A DNA stretch of 48,201 bases from Clostridia bacterium (lineage in GTDB: Bacteria > Bacillota > Clostridia > Oscillospirales > CAG-272), in contig JAGANX010000049.1 in the NCBI GenBank assembly GCA_017623975.1, positions 1 to 48,201 on the forward strand. The letters are read 5' to 3'. Within the stretch, counting starts at the first letter, position 1; the number at the start of each line of letters is the position of its first letter. The notes under the pieces are model-generated. The model saw nothing but the letters and a program-made list of their open reading frames with translations, was not told where the DNA came from and made no database searches. Shown piece by piece: positions 24,278 to 34,437 of the stretch. The position numbers and the translations under genes are program-made.

Positions 24278-26194
24278 TCAATTAAATTTTCTTTTCTTTG
24301 CAATTGCCAAAGCTATTGAAGCAACAAGCAAAGCCATTATACCGACACCTATTACAACAGAAGCAATCAAAACTGTATTGTTTTCATTCGTAAGCTCATC
24401 ACCGTTAGAAATCAAGCCTGCTTCTATATTTTCTGAGCCTATCACATTTGATTCGGTTGAAACGGATACCATTTCCTCCGCTTTTACCGTACCTATTGTG
24501 TTACCTGCTTCATTAACGCTTTGTGCATTGCCGCTTGTACAATCAATAAACGTAGGTGCATCTGCCATAGCAACCAAGCCATCAAACATAGGCACGCAGC
24601 CGTTTGGAGAATACGCTTCAATTTCCTTCAAATGAGCAAATGTACCGTTGCCGGCGGTATATAAAATTCTTATATCGTCTGTTTCAACAGGGTCAAACTT
24701 GAAGGCGGGTGAATATTTTAATTCTTCATGGTAGGACTTAGTATTAACCAAGGTAACAAATTCACCGTCGATTTTCGCCTGAATTTGAATGCTCATAATA
24801 TCCGTGCCCTCCACCTCGGGAACGTAGAAATAAAGAGCTACTCTGTCTATCAACTGTTTTTTATCAAATTTAATGCCGCAATATGATGGCATATCAATAA
24901 CGCCTGTAAACCAAACATAATCAAAGATTCCGGTCTTGCCGTCAACTATGTAGTTTACATCAGAATAAGGAACAAAATCGAGATTTGCATAAGGCTGTGC
25001 GATAATTGCAATATTGCCCTTTGAAGCAGAGCTTCTTTCAAACACGTCAAACCTGTCTTCAACATAATATGTTTTATCATTGCTCAAATGTGCTTCAAAT
25101 TCATACACTGATGGGGCTTTTTGGTAATTTTCCGTAAACACTACACGAATAGCGTTTGTATCAACATCAGCAAAGGAATACTCTGTAATTAAGCTTTCAT
25201 TTTCTTCATCGAAGGCAGTACCGCTTGCCATCTTAACCCATTCACCGCCAACCAAGACCTCGATATCAAACGCATAATCAATAACACTCATACCATTTAA
25301 ATATTCGCCAAAATTGATAACTGCTTTATTTATCTTCTTGAATTCATTGAAAACAAGTGACAAGTATTCACCTTGATTTTTGCCTCTTGGTGACCAATAT
25401 GTCGTAGGCTTACCGTCAATTGCACAATAAGGATATCTATATGAAGTGGATGAAGATGCTTCCGGATACGAATGATAGCCAATATTTGTAGAAACTATCG
25501 CACCCTCAGGAAGTTCAAGGTCAGGGGTTATACCGCGCTTGCCGTTAAGCTCCATTTCATACACATATGGGAATATCAAAACATCTCCACCGGGATAGTT
25601 CTTACCGTAATTGCTAAGAGTAACCCTTACGTTATTGGTTGTAACGGGTGTTTCCAAATCAATACTGATTTCCGCCGGGATATGATAGAAGCTTGTGTCA
25701 TTCGCCATAGCATCCTCGTATGAGTCATATGCAAGAGGCTTAGTATCAGAATCTGAAAATTCTTTAACGGTCACCCAAACACCTTCAACCAAGCACTGAA
25801 CGACAAAATGCGCGTTTTGACCGCCCATGGCAGCGTGCAAGCCTAAGTTTATGTAGATGTTATGAATTTCATAATATTCGCTGTTTCTGAACTTTATACC
25901 GTAGTATTGACCCGAGAAGCCCGCAGAGGTATCAGAACCGTATATAATTTCAGGATAGCCAACCTCCCAGCCTTGCCATGTATCCTTGCTGTACTGACCG
26001 TCATTCAAGGAACCGGCAGGTGTCCATAATGTATTTTTTTCGCTTGACGAATACGCAAGTGCGCTTTCGTTCAAGGCAACGTTACTAATCTCCTCATTCT
26101 CCCCTGTTTCACCGGTTTCATTAGCAAACACCGCAAATGGCATACATGATAACAAAAACACAAAAGAAAGTAACAAACAAAGTCCTTTTTTCAT
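24278..26194 (-). CDS. Cell-surface protein with discoidin (F5/8 type C)-like domains
   Basis: This 638-residue protein has a signal peptide (MKKGLCLLLSFVFLL, cleavage near AVFA-NE) and about three beta-sandwich, discoidin-like regions. The second is clearest (YCAIDGKPTTYWSPRGKN, then a NRVVF-like IRVVF ending). A C-terminal membrane helix (NTVLIASVVIGVGIMALLV) follows, then AKKRKFN. It would be tethered to the membrane and bind carbohydrate or matrix; no LPXTG motif and no catalytic domain are visible. GGAGG lies 7 nt before the ATG at 26194. Its own promoter lies upstream. Confidence 0.8.
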   Translation of the reverse strand: MKKGLCLLLSFVFLLSCMPFAVFANETGETGENEEISNVALNESALAYSSSEKNTLWTPAGSLNDGQYSKDTWQGWEVGYPEIIYGSDTSAGFSGQYYGIKFRNSEYYEIHNIYINLGLHAAMGGQNAHFVVQCLVEGVWVTVKEFSDSDTKPLAYDSYEDAMANDTSFYHIPAEISIDLETPVTTNNVRVTLSNYGKNYPGGDVLIFPYVYEMELNGKRGITPDLELPEGAIVSTNIGYHSYPEASSSTSYRYPYCAIDGKPTTYWSPRGKNQGEYLSLVFNEFKKINKAVINFGEYLNGMSVIDYAFDIEVLVGGEWVKMASGTAFDEENESLITEYSFADVDTNAIRVVFTENYQKAPSVYEFEAHLSNDKTYYVEDRFDVFERSSASKGNIAIIAQPYANLDFVPYSDVNYIVDGKTGIFDYVWFTGVIDMPSYCGIKFDKKQLIDRVALYFYVPEVEGTDIMSIQIQAKIDGEFVTLVNTKSYHEELKYSPAFKFDPVETDDIRILYTAGNGTFAHLKEIEAYSPNGCVPMFDGLVAMADAPTFIDCTSGNAQSVNEAGNTIGTVKAEEMVSVSTESNVIGSENIEAGLISNGDELTNENNTVLIASVVIGVGIMALLVASIALAIAKKRKFN

Positions 26195-26226
26195 AAAACG
26201 GCCTCCAAAAAACATTTATTTATTAT

Positions 26227-26255
26227 ATCTTATCATACGCACGCGATAATTTCAA
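26227..26255 (-). promoter_or_regulatory. Promoter of the discoidin-domain gene
   Basis: On the minus strand TTGAAA (26250-26255), 17-bp spacer, TAAGAT (26227-26232), about 32 bp before the ATG. Confidence 0.65.
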
Positions 26256-26285
26256 GATTTTTTGTTCAATTTGTTTGTTATAACG

Positions 26286-26321
26286 AAAAAAAAAGATGCG
26301 TATTCCTTAAAAATACGCATC
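26286..26321 (-). terminator. Terminator closing the ruvC-clpE operon
   Basis: A 10-bp stem GATGCGTATT/AATACGCATC (26295-26321) with a 7-nt loop, followed on the minus strand by nine T. It lies 30 bp after the clpE stop. Confidence 0.92.
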
Positions 26322-26351
26322 CTGGATATTATACAAAGAATCGAATAGGCA

Positions 26352-28625
26352 TTACACGCAATCAACCTTAATGCTTCCGTTTTTAATTGTCACGGATGCC
26401 ATTGAAATGTTGCCTTTGATTTTAAATATCATTGCCTCTGCCAATTTATCCTCTATCTGTGTCTGTATATATCTTCTCATATTTCTTGCGCCAAACTTCT
26501 TGCTAAACGATTCTTTTGCCACAAACTCGCACACATCCTTAGTAAAACTGAAAGTAATGTTCCTTTCGCTCAACGCTTCCTTCAAATCATTTAACATGAT
26601 TTTTGCTATTTTGCCGAAATCGTTTTCATCAAGAGAACGGAAGGTTATTATCTCATCCACTCTGTTCAAAAATTCCGGACGGAGGAAGGATGAAAGTGCC
26701 TTTTCTGTTCGTTCCTTATCTATACTTTCACCGCTTGCGCCGAAGCCAGCCTGAGAAGAGCTAATGTTAGCACCGGCATTTGTTGTCATAACTATAACAG
26801 TGTTCTCAAAATTTATAAGCCTTCCCTGCGAATCGGAAATTTTACCGTCATCCAAAATTTGCAAAAGTATGTTGAGAACATCGGGATGAGCCTTTTCAAT
26901 CTCATCAAATAATACAACCGAGTACGGCGAGCGTCTGATTTTTTCCGTCAGCTGTCCTGCTTCGTCATACCCTACGTAGCCGGGAGGAGAGCCAACTATT
27001 TTGGAAACAGAGTGCTTTTCCATATACTCTGACATATCAAGACGAACAAGAGAGTCCTCAGAATTGAAAAGCTCCTTTGCCAAGGTTTTCACAAGCTCTG
27101 TTTTACCAACGCCTGTGGGTCCAGCAAATATAAAAGATGCGGGGCGTTTTTTCACACTGACGCCTGCTCTGTTTCTTCTGATTGCAGCTGACAAGGACTT
27201 AACCGCTTCATCTTGACCGATTATTCTTGTTTTCAGATTAGGTTCAAGATTTGCAAGCCTCTCAAACTCTTCCTCAGAAATATTGCTTGCAGGAATACCT
27301 GTCCAAATTTCAACAACCCCTGCCAGGTCCTGCTTTGTCATAACCGTGTTTTCGCACTCTTTGTCAAGCTTTTCTTTATCAAGCAAAAGCATTGACCTTT
27401 CTGTTTTAAGCTCTGCCAATTGCTGAGACTCATTTTCAGTTGGGGGATTACCGCCTTCTGCTATTTTTGCGTTTAACGTGTCTGTATTTGCATCAATTTG
27501 TGCAAGCTTTTCAATGACCCTATGCCTTTCATTTATGTGAGGAGCATGAAGAACAATGTGAGAGCAAGCCTCATCAATTAAGTCAATTGCCTTGTCAGGT
27601 AAAAACCAGTCAGTTATATATCTTTCACTCATAACAACGGCGCATCTTGCCATTTCATCAGGTATTTTAACTCCATGATAAATTTCATAATAGCTCTTGA
27701 TGCCCTTTATCATTTCAATACATTCATCAATTGACGGCTCATCAACCTTAACCGGCTGAAATCTTCTTTCAAGAGCACTGTCCTTTTCAATGTACTTACG
27801 GTACTCTTTAAGAGTTGTTGCACCAATAACTTGAATTTCTCCTCTTGACAGTGCTGGCTTTAATATATTTGCAGCATTCATACTGCCCTCTGAGTTGCCT
27901 GTACCTACTATGTTATGAATTTCATCAATTACAAGAATTATGTTTCCTGCCGCCTTTACTTCGTTCAGAAGACCGTTAATTCTTGCTTCAAACTGTCCCC
28001 TAAACTGTGTTCCTGCAACAAGAGCTGTTAAATCTACCAAATAAACCTCACAATTTTTAAGCTTATATGGTACATCGCCGCTTGCTATCCTTTGCGCCAA
28101 TGCCTCTGCAATAGCAGTTTTACCAACACCGGGCTCACCAATCAAGCAAGGGTTATTTTTTTGTCTTCTTGATAAAATCTGAATTACTCTTTCAAGCTCT
28201 CTTTGCCGGCCTACGATTTTATCCAGCTTTCCGTTTATGGCATCTTGTGTTAGATTATGGCAAAAGGTATTTAAATTCTTCCGTTCGTCCTTTTTCTTCT
28301 TTCCCTTTTCATTAGTGCCATCCTTTTTTTCTCCGCTACCAAGGCCTGCATTTCGCATCAGCTTGGAAAAATCTATTGTAGGGCTGTCATCTTCACCGTC
28401 TTCATCGTTTTCTTGAAGCATCGGAAGCCCCTCGGCAATCATTTTTTCCATATTTTCAAGCTCTTCCTCAGAAATGCCCATTCTTTTCATAAAATCATTC
28501 ACAGGCTTTATTCCAAGCTCCTTGGCACATTGCAAGCACAATCCCTCTTGCTTTTGAACGCCATTTTCCAGCTTCATAATATAAACCGTTGCCGGTCTTT
28601 TTTTACATCTTGCGCACATTTCCAT
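26352..28625 (-). CDS. clpE: ClpE-type AAA+ unfoldase
   Basis: This 757-residue Hsp100 protein unfolds substrates for ClpP. It starts with a zinc finger (C4, C7, C30, C33), as in ClpE, instead of the ClpC N-domain. AAA1 has Walker A GEPGVGKT (163-170), a middle region with coiled-coil character lies near 360-425, and AAA2 has Walker A GPTGVGKT (502-509) and Walker [12 protein letters not shown]. The ClpP-docking loop reads AGF (626-628) where IGF/VGF is usual. CtsR, McsA and McsB are not next to it; it is the last gene of a housekeeping operon, 24 bp after cvpA. AAAGGA precedes the ATG. Confidence 0.88.
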   Translation of the reverse strand: MEMCARCKKRPATVYIMKLENGVQKQEGLCLQCAKELGIKPVNDFMKRMGISEEELENMEKMIAEGLPMLQENDEDGEDDSPTIDFSKLMRNAGLGSGEKKDGTNEKGKKKKDERKNLNTFCHNLTQDAINGKLDKIVGRQRELERVIQILSRRQKNNPCLIGEPGVGKTAIAEALAQRIASGDVPYKLKNCEVYLVDLTALVAGTQFRGQFEARINGLLNEVKAAGNIILVIDEIHNIVGTGNSEGSMNAANILKPALSRGEIQVIGATTLKEYRKYIEKDSALERRFQPVKVDEPSIDECIEMIKGIKSYYEIYHGVKIPDEMARCAVVMSERYITDWFLPDKAIDLIDEACSHIVLHAPHINERHRVIEKLAQIDANTDTLNAKIAEGGNPPTENESQQLAELKTERSMLLLDKEKLDKECENTVMTKQDLAGVVEIWTGIPASNISEEEFERLANLEPNLKTRIIGQDEAVKSLSAAIRRNRAGVSVKKRPASFIFAGPTGVGKTELVKTLAKELFNSEDSLVRLDMSEYMEKHSVSKIVGSPPGYVGYDEAGQLTEKIRRSPYSVVLFDEIEKAHPDVLNILLQILDDGKISDSQGRLINFENTVIVMTTNAGANISSSQAGFGASGESIDKERTEKALSSFLRPEFLNRVDEIITFRSLDENDFGKIAKIMLNDLKEALSERNITFSFTKDVCEFVAKESFSKKFGARNMRRYIQTQIEDKLAEAMIFKIKGNISMASVTIKNGSIKVDCV

Positions 28626-28649
28626 ATTAATTTTTCCTTTATGTCACCT

Positions 28650-29339
28650 TTATAAAATCGAATTAACCAAGCCCATCAGCATTGATTTATTTAAATCATC
28701 ACGAGATAGCTTACCGCCAAAGCCACCTGTTACGTCAACCAAAAATTCAAGAACGAATGAGGTCAACCATATTATTGCGAACGCAACAACGATTCCAAGC
28801 AAAAAGCCAAGTAAACGGTTCACCCTGCTTAAAGACGCTATCACAAGCAAACCATCTGATAACCGTACAAGTATTGAGAGCAAAATAATTGATATAATAA
28901 ATATCGCAATTACTGCAAGTACGGTTGACAAGAGCATTGAAATAGCAGAGCCTATATCAAGTGCCAAAGCGTCCACCTGTGCATAGCTTGCAGTTTCCAT
29001 CCCGTCAAGCGCACTTACGTCCCCAAGCCCAAAGTTTACAAGAACCTTGTTGTAAAATGCAGGAACGTTTTTATACAAATCTATAAAATTGATAAATGCA
29101 TCATTTCCTTCAAGAGAGGAAATAAGAGAGTTTCTTACCCAATTTACAATACCGTCGCGCATAAACCAGCCATCAAACAGTTTTGCAACGGGAATTCTTA
29201 ATAGATATGCAAGTATAGCGGCCAAAAACACCTTTGCGGTATCTAAAACGCTTCCAACAAAGCCTCTTATTGTGAATTTAACTATTGTAAGCAACGCACA
29301 AACACCTAAAATTATATCTATAATGACGCTTGCGCTCAC
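28650..29339 (-). CDS. CvpA-family membrane protein (second of tandem pair)
   Basis: This 229-residue protein has four predicted membrane helices. It begins SASVIIDIILGVCALLTIVK followed by RGFVGS, the CvpA/colicin V production family start, with later helices near residues 135-165 and 175-200. The family is widespread; its role in the cell is poorly known. The GTG start has a GGGGG ribosome binding site. It is paralogous to the upstream gene (shared start, spacing of helices and a W-rich middle), so this is a tandem duplication. Operonic with clpE downstream. Confidence 0.8.
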   Translation of the reverse strand: MSASVIIDIILGVCALLTIVKFTIRGFVGSVLDTAKVFLAAILAYLLRIPVAKLFDGWFMRDGIVNWVRNSLISSLEGNDAFINFIDLYKNVPAFYNKVLVNFGLGDVSALDGMETASYAQVDALALDIGSAISMLLSTVLAVIAIFIISIILLSILVRLSDGLLVIASLSRVNRLLGFLLGIVVAFAIIWLTSFVLEFLVDVTGGFGGKLSRDDLNKSMLMGLVNSIL

Positions 29340-29377
29340 CCGCTATACCCCCTTTCTATTCTAATAAAGTGAATTCC

Positions 29378-30106
29378 TTAACTGAACCAGCCTTTTACTA
29401 TTGTAAACAAATTGTGGTTCCCAAAGAACTCCACTATGACCGTTTTGTCAATGATTTCCTGTTTAAATACATCAGGATAATAATTAGAGCCAAAATTGAA
29501 CACATATATAACAGCCATTGACAAGAGCCACACTATTACGGCTGAGATAAGTGCGCCTATTAAAGCACCTAAGATAACGTTTGCAATACGCCATATTGGC
29601 GCATCTTCAAGCTTATACAAAAGCTTTCCGACAAATACAAGCAAAATTTCAATAACAATGAATATAACTATGAAGGCAACAACAGAGGAAATAAGCATTG
29701 ACAAAGCATTGCCTAAGGGAACTGACAATTCATTTACAACCTCTTCTGTTGCTAAATTATTTTCAACAAAATAATACTGCACCGTTTCTTTGTCAACGCC
29801 GTGAGATATGGCAACCCTTGTAAACCAATCCGGAATGCCGTCAAAGATTTGGTAAAGAGCGTATCCTCCGCCCTCTTGCGCAGTGGATGTCATCCAACCT
29901 CTTACCCAACCGTGTGATAGGTCTTGAAAAATCCAAGAGCTAATTCCCCGCGCTAACGGAGCATTGAACAAATATGCAAGAAATACAGCTAACACAGATT
30001 TCATTAAAACAACAAATGATTTAATAAAACCGCGAACAGCATTTCTAATAACAGTCACTAAGCATATTAATGCCAGTACAATATCAAATATTAAGCTTAC
30101 AACCAT
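29378..30106 (-). CDS. CvpA-family membrane protein (first of tandem pair)
   Basis: This 242-residue protein has the CvpA layout: VVSLIFDIVLALICLVTVIR, RGFIKS, an extracytoplasmic W-rich loop (SSWIFQDLSHGW), and two C-terminal helices with G/A-rich faces (ILGALIGALISAVIVW). Its GGGGG site and ATG are clear. It is 74 bp after truA and 38 bp before its paralogue. The two proteins have diverged well beyond recent duplication, which suggests separate or partner roles. Function unknown. Confidence 0.8.
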   Translation of the reverse strand: MVVSLIFDIVLALICLVTVIRNAVRGFIKSFVVLMKSVLAVFLAYLFNAPLARGISSWIFQDLSHGWVRGWMTSTAQEGGGYALYQIFDGIPDWFTRVAISHGVDKETVQYYFVENNLATEEVVNELSVPLGNALSMLISSVVAFIVIFIVIEILLVFVGKLLYKLEDAPIWRIANVILGALIGALISAVIVWLLSMAVIYVFNFGSNYYPDVFKQEIIDKTVIVEFFGNHNLFTIVKGWFS

Positions 30107-30180
30107 TCAAAGCCCCCTTTCTCAATTTTCAGACTACTTTTTTGATTGCTTTTATATTATAACCTGCTTTTAGGCATTTG

Positions 30181-30945
30181 TCAATAATCGTAACAAATTG
30201 TTTTCAAATATAACCCGTCAGGTTTTGCGGTAAAGCCCGCATTTTCTCTATTTTGGGAATTTATGATACCTACAATATCCCTTGGAGCTATCTTCCCCTG
30301 CTCCACTCTTAACAGTGTTCCCACCATTATTCTTACCATATTATAAAGAAATCCGTTTGCGCTAACAGTAAACTCCACCAAATCGTTATTTCTTTCCACC
30401 CTTGCCTCATACACCGTTCTTTCAGTGTCTTCAACCTTAGAGCCTTGTGCCATGAACGCATCAAAACGGTGTGTGCCAAGGAAATATTGTGCCGCTTGAT
30501 TCATTTTTTCGATACCTTCGTCACTTATTTCTCTGCCGTACTCCAACGCAAGACCTACATAAAATGGATTTTTAATACGGTTCGCATGAATTTTGTAAAC
30601 ATATTGCTTTGCCTTTGCATCATATCTTGGGTGAAAGGAAGGTGCAACCTCTTTTGCGGATAAAACTGCAATATCGGGCGGTAGCTTTATGTTTATAGCA
30701 ATGGGTACTTTATCAATGGGCACGGTAATTGTGTCATTTTCATTTTTGGGCGATACAGCTGCACAAAAGCCAAGAGCATGCACGCCTGCATCTGTCCTGC
30801 TACATCCTGTTACATTACATTCAAAGCCAAAGGCAGAATTAACAGCCTTGTTTAACATTAGAGCAACTGTTGGTAAGTCTTCCTGTAATTGATAGCCGTG
30901 ATATGCCCTACCATCGTATGCAATTGTCAATAAAACCTTATCCAT
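30181..30945 (-). CDS. truA: tRNA pseudouridine(38-40) synthase
   Basis: A 254-residue TruA of normal length. The catalytic aspartate D52 lies in GCSRTDAGVHALG; further family marks are FHPRYDAKAKQYVYKI and NGFLYNMVRIMVGTLL. It makes pseudouridine at positions 38-40 of tRNA anticodon arms. It follows ecfT by 21 bp, an arrangement (ecfA1-ecfA2-ecfT-truA) common in Firmicutes, where the ribosomal proteins rplQ and rplM or rpsI often flank it; those are absent here. Confidence 0.96.
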   Translation of the reverse strand: MDKVLLTIAYDGRAYHGYQLQEDLPTVALMLNKAVNSAFGFECNVTGCSRTDAGVHALGFCAAVSPKNENDTITVPIDKVPIAINIKLPPDIAVLSAKEVAPSFHPRYDAKAKQYVYKIHANRIKNPFYVGLALEYGREISDEGIEKMNQAAQYFLGTHRFDAFMAQGSKVEDTERTVYEARVERNNDLVEFTVSANGFLYNMVRIMVGTLLRVEQGKIAPRDIVGIINSQNRENAGFTAKPDGLYLKTICYDY

Positions 30946-30966
30946 ACACCTGTGCCCTCTCTTTAA

Positions 30967-31782
30967 TTATACCTTATAGCCTTTACCGTAAATGTTTAAA
31001 AGAATAACACCCGCAATCATCCCTGCCGTCAAAAGTAAAAATACATAGTCCTTCACCTTCATTTTCAAAACTCTCATACGAGTTCTGCCTGTACCGCCAC
31101 GATAACAGCGACACTCCATAGCGGTTGCCAATTCATCAGCTCGCCTGAATGAAGACACAAACAACGGGATAATAATAGGAATAAGTGCCTTTGCCCGTTT
31201 TATTAATCCTCCGCTTGAAAAATCCGCTCCTCTTGCCTTTTGTGCATTCATAATCTTAGACGTTTCTTCTACAAGCGTAGGGATAAAGCGCAAGGCAATT
31301 GTCATCATCATAGCAAATTCGTGAACAGGAACCTTTATTTTTTTCAAAAAGGATAGCCCTGTTTCTATTCCGTCAGTTAATTCAATAGGCGTTGTGGTGT
31401 ATGAAAAATACAAGCTGGTACATGCCATCAAAATAACAATTCTTAAAGCGAGCATACCTGCTCTTATCAAGCTTTCTTTGTAAATTGTAATAATCCACCA
31501 AGACCATAAAACAGTATAGCCATCTGTCCAAAACAAATTAAGAATGGTGGTAATTATTACAATTATAAAAATAGGTTTCAAGCCCTTTAACACCATAAGT
31601 ATCGGCACACGGCTGACTATAACCGACAACACCGTTATGCCAATAAGCATTAGGTATGCGTACATATCATTTGCTGCAAAAATGCAAACTATAAACGCAA
31701 TCATAAATAGAAGCTTTGTTCTCGGGTCCAGCTGGTGTATTGGAGAGTTTTTTTCGTAATATACGCCAAATGAAGCTTCCAT
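30967..31782 (-). CDS. ecfT: ECF transporter T component
   Basis: This 271-residue membrane protein couples the two ATPases to substrate-binding S components. About five helices are visible, with the two coupling motifs near the C-terminal side: NAQKARGADFSSG and AMECRCYRGG, a variant of the usual AxARGxxRG-type pair. The ATG at 31782 follows the ecfA2 stop by one base, with AAAGGGG upstream. No S component is encoded in the window, so this is a group II (shared) module that serves vitamin or metal S proteins elsewhere in the genome. Confidence 0.95.
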   Translation of the reverse strand: MEASFGVYYEKNSPIHQLDPRTKLLFMIAFIVCIFAANDMYAYLMLIGITVLSVIVSRVPILMVLKGLKPIFIIVIITTILNLFWTDGYTVLWSWWIITIYKESLIRAGMLALRIVILMACTSLYFSYTTTPIELTDGIETGLSFLKKIKVPVHEFAMMMTIALRFIPTLVEETSKIMNAQKARGADFSSGGLIKRAKALIPIIIPLFVSSFRRADELATAMECRCYRGGTGRTRMRVLKMKVKDYVFLLLTAGMIAGVILLNIYGKGYKV

Positions 31783-31783
31783 A

Positions 31784-32656
31784 CTACACACCCCTTTCAC
31801 GTTTGCTGCTTTGATAATAGCTTTTTATTGCTTCAACAGCACCGTCAACTGTGTATATGTTATCGGAAATATCTATTCCTTTTTCTCGCAAAGCCAAAAT
31901 TATACCGGTAATTTCAGGAACATCCAAGCCCACATCCAACAGCAATTTATGTTGCGAAAAAACCTCACAGCAGGTCCCGTGAGCAACAATTTTACCGTGA
32001 CACATAACTATGGCTCTGTCACAGTACATTGCCATATCCTCCATACTGTGACTGACAATAATCACAGTAGTGCCGCTTTTCCGCTGGAATTCCTTGATTC
32101 CGCCAAGTATTTCACGTCTGCCCTTTGGGTCAAGTCCCGCTGCCGGCTCATCCAAAACTAAAACCTTAGGATTCATAGCCATTACACCCGCTAAGGCAAC
32201 TCGCCTTTTCTGTCCGCCGGATAAATCAAAGGGAGATTTATCAAGAATATCCTTGTCTAAACCGCAAAATTCTGCGCTTTGAAGTACTCTTTTTTCAATT
32301 TCCTCGCTGTCAAGCCCCATATTTTTGGGTCCAAAAGCAATATCCTCTCTTACCGTATCTGCAAAAAGCTGGTACTCCGGGTATTGCATAACCATGCCGA
32401 CAGCAAATCTTATTTTACTGATTTCCTTAGGCTTTTCCCATATATCGCTGCCATCAAGATACACAGTACCGCTATCTGCCTTTATCAAGCCGTTTAAAAG
32501 CTGAATAAGAGTTGATTTTCCGGAGCCTGTGTGTCCTATAATTCCTGTAATACAGTTTGCCTCAATTTTAAGATTAATATTATCAAGGGCTTTTATCTCA
32601 TACGGGGTTTTCTTGCCATAAATGAAATTTATTTCTTTTAATTCAACAATTGACAT
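31784..32656 (-). CDS. ecfA2: ECF transporter ATPase A2
   Basis: This 290-residue ABC ATPase has Walker A GHTGSGKST, signature LSGGQKRRVALAGVMAM and Walker B VLVLDEPAAGLDPKGRRE; DEPAAGLD is the usual mark of EcfA2. It forms a heterodimer with EcfA1 on EcfT. It lies 27 bp after ecfA1 and 1 bp before ecfT. AAGGT precedes the ATG. Confidence 0.96.
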   Translation of the reverse strand: MSIVELKEINFIYGKKTPYEIKALDNINLKIEANCITGIIGHTGSGKSTLIQLLNGLIKADSGTVYLDGSDIWEKPKEISKIRFAVGMVMQYPEYQLFADTVREDIAFGPKNMGLDSEEIEKRVLQSAEFCGLDKDILDKSPFDLSGGQKRRVALAGVMAMNPKVLVLDEPAAGLDPKGRREILGGIKEFQRKSGTTVIIVSHSMEDMAMYCDRAIVMCHGKIVAHGTCCEVFSQHKLLLDVGLDVPEITGIILALREKGIDISDNIYTVDGAVEAIKSYYQSSKRERGV

Positions 32657-32683
32657 TTTTTTACCTTAAAATTTTGTTTTTAA

Positions 32684-33544
32684 TTACTTTAATTCGTTTT
32701 TAATCAGCTCCGCACAGGTATCACTGTCATAAACCTGTAACGGAATGCTTAGGGAAAGCTCTTTGTTTAGTTTGTCTATCAGCTCCACGCTTTGCGGCAC
32801 TTCAAGACCGGCACTCCACAATTTTTCAGGCTGCGAAAAAACTTGGTTTGGAGTCCCCTCTAAATAAACAGAGCCGTTTTTCATAACTATAACCTTGTCT
32901 GCCATTACAGCCTCGTTCATATAGTGGGTAATCAAAACAACAGTCATCCCCTCTTTGTTAAGGCGTTTTATTGTATTCATTACCTCTTTTCTGCCCTGTG
33001 GATCCAGCATTGCGGTAGATTCATCAAATATAATACATTCGGGCTTCATAGCGATTGTTCCCGCTATGGCTATGCGCTGCTTTTGTCCACCTGACAGCTT
33101 ATGGGGAGCATGTCTTGCGTACTCCTTCATATTAACGATTTCCAACGCCTCATCAACCCTTTGCCTAATTTCCTTTGGAGGAAGCCCTAAGTTTTCGGGA
33201 CCGAATGCCACATCCTCCTCAACCACGGTAGCAACAATCTGATTATCCGGGTTTTGAAAAACCATACCAACCTTTTTTCTAACCTCAAAAACATCATCAT
33301 CTGTTAAATTTTCATCGGTAATATCTTTACCGTCAACGTAAATTTTACCACTATCGGCAGTTAGAATTAAATTTATCAGCTTAGCAGTTGTTGACTTACC
33401 CGAACCATTGTGACCGAGAATAGCAACAAATTCACCCTTTTCAATTTCTAAGGAAACGTTATTTACAGCAAAATTATTTTCCTCAACATCATAATTTGGA
33501 TATTTGTATGATACGTTTTCAAGTTTAATCAATGGATTTGACAT
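32684..33544 (-). CDS. ecfA1: ECF transporter ATPase A1
   Basis: This 286-residue ABC ATPase has Walker [10 protein letters not shown], signature [17 protein letters not shown] and Walker [27 protein letters not shown] is the usual mark of EcfA1. It is partner of the following EcfA2. It starts 2 bp after the methyltransferase stop with GAGGAA upstream, so it is tightly operonic. Confidence 0.96.
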   Translation of the reverse strand: MSNPLIKLENVSYKYPNYDVEENNFAVNNVSLEIEKGEFVAILGHNGSGKSTTAKLINLILTADSGKIYVDGKDITDENLTDDDVFEVRKKVGMVFQNPDNQIVATVVEEDVAFGPENLGLPPKEIRQRVDEALEIVNMKEYARHAPHKLSGGQKQRIAIAGTIAMKPECIIFDESTAMLDPQGRKEVMNTIKRLNKEGMTVVLITHYMNEAVMADKVIVMKNGSVYLEGTPNQVFSQPEKLWSAGLEVPQSVELIDKLNKELSLSIPLQVYDSDTCAELIKNELK

Positions 33545-33546
33545 TT

Positions 33547-34425
33547 TTATTCCTCACTTGCAACCCAGCGTGCGCTTGCACCGCAAGGTAAATAGCTCTT
33601 TGTTTGTGTAACAGGTAATGCCAGCTCTGCTGTTTCAGCCCTACCGCCGTGCTTCTTAACTATTTCAACATCAAGCACGTATCCCATAGTCAAGGCGCTT
33701 AAACCGGTTGTGTATGAATTAATCAGCATAAACAACGGGTCATCAGACAAAACCTTTTCACAAAGGGATACAAAATCGCAAACAGCATCCTCCAGCTTCC
33801 AAACCTCACCGCCTGGTCCTCTACCGTAAGACGGCGGATCCATGATAATGCCGTCATATTTATTGCCTCGGCGGATTTCCCTTTCAACAAATTTGCGGCA
33901 ATCATCAACTATATATCTAACAGGCGCATCTCCAAGACCGCTTGATGCTAAATTTTCCTTAGCACAAGCAACCATTCCTTTTGAAGCATCTACATGAACA
34001 ACCTCCGCACCTGCCATAGCGGCAGCTGCCGTTGCACCGCCTGTATATGCAAATAAATTCAGCACCTTTACGCTTTTTCCCGCCTTGCGCCTTTCAAAAA
34101 TCAGCTTAGAAAACCAATCCCAGTTAGCAGCCTGCTCAGGAAAAAGACCCGTATGCTTAAAGCCCATTGGCTTTAAATTAAAGCAAAGCTTACCGTAATT
34201 AATAGTCCATTTTTCGGGTACATCACTTTTTACCCAAGCACCGCCGCCACTACCGGAACGCCTATATATGCCGTGAGCATTTTTCCATAGCTTATGCTCC
34301 CTTTTTCCCTTCCAAATAACCTGTGGGTCCGGACGTATTAAAATATATTTACCCCATCTTTCAAGCCTTTCTCCGTCTGAGGTATCTAAAAGTTCATAAT
34401 CCTTCCAATTATCAGCTAAATACAT
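33547..34425 (-). CDS. Class I SAM-dependent RNA methyltransferase (RlmI-like catalytic domain)
   Basis: This 292-residue protein has the catalytic half of RlmI/RlmK-type m5C/m2G methyltransferases without a PUA domain. Visible parts are WVKSDVP, an [10 protein letters not shown] segment, the SAM loop [23 protein letters not shown], and the catalytic [12 protein letters not shown]. The target is probably rRNA, but the exact base cannot be read from sequence. It sits between ruvC (12 bp) and ecfA1 (2 bp). GGAG precedes the ATG. Confidence 0.85.
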   Translation of the reverse strand: MYLADNWKDYELLDTSDGERLERWGKYILIRPDPQVIWKGKREHKLWKNAHGIYRRSGSGGGAWVKSDVPEKWTINYGKLCFNLKPMGFKHTGLFPEQAANWDWFSKLIFERRKAGKSVKVLNLFAYTGGATAAAAMAGAEVVHVDASKGMVACAKENLASSGLGDAPVRYIVDDCRKFVEREIRRGNKYDGIIMDPPSYGRGPGGEVWKLEDAVCDFVSLCEKVLSDDPLFMLINSYTTGLSALTMGYVLDVEIVKKHGGRAETAELALPVTQTKSYLPCGASARWVASEE

Positions 34426-34437
34426 TTTTTCTCTCCA

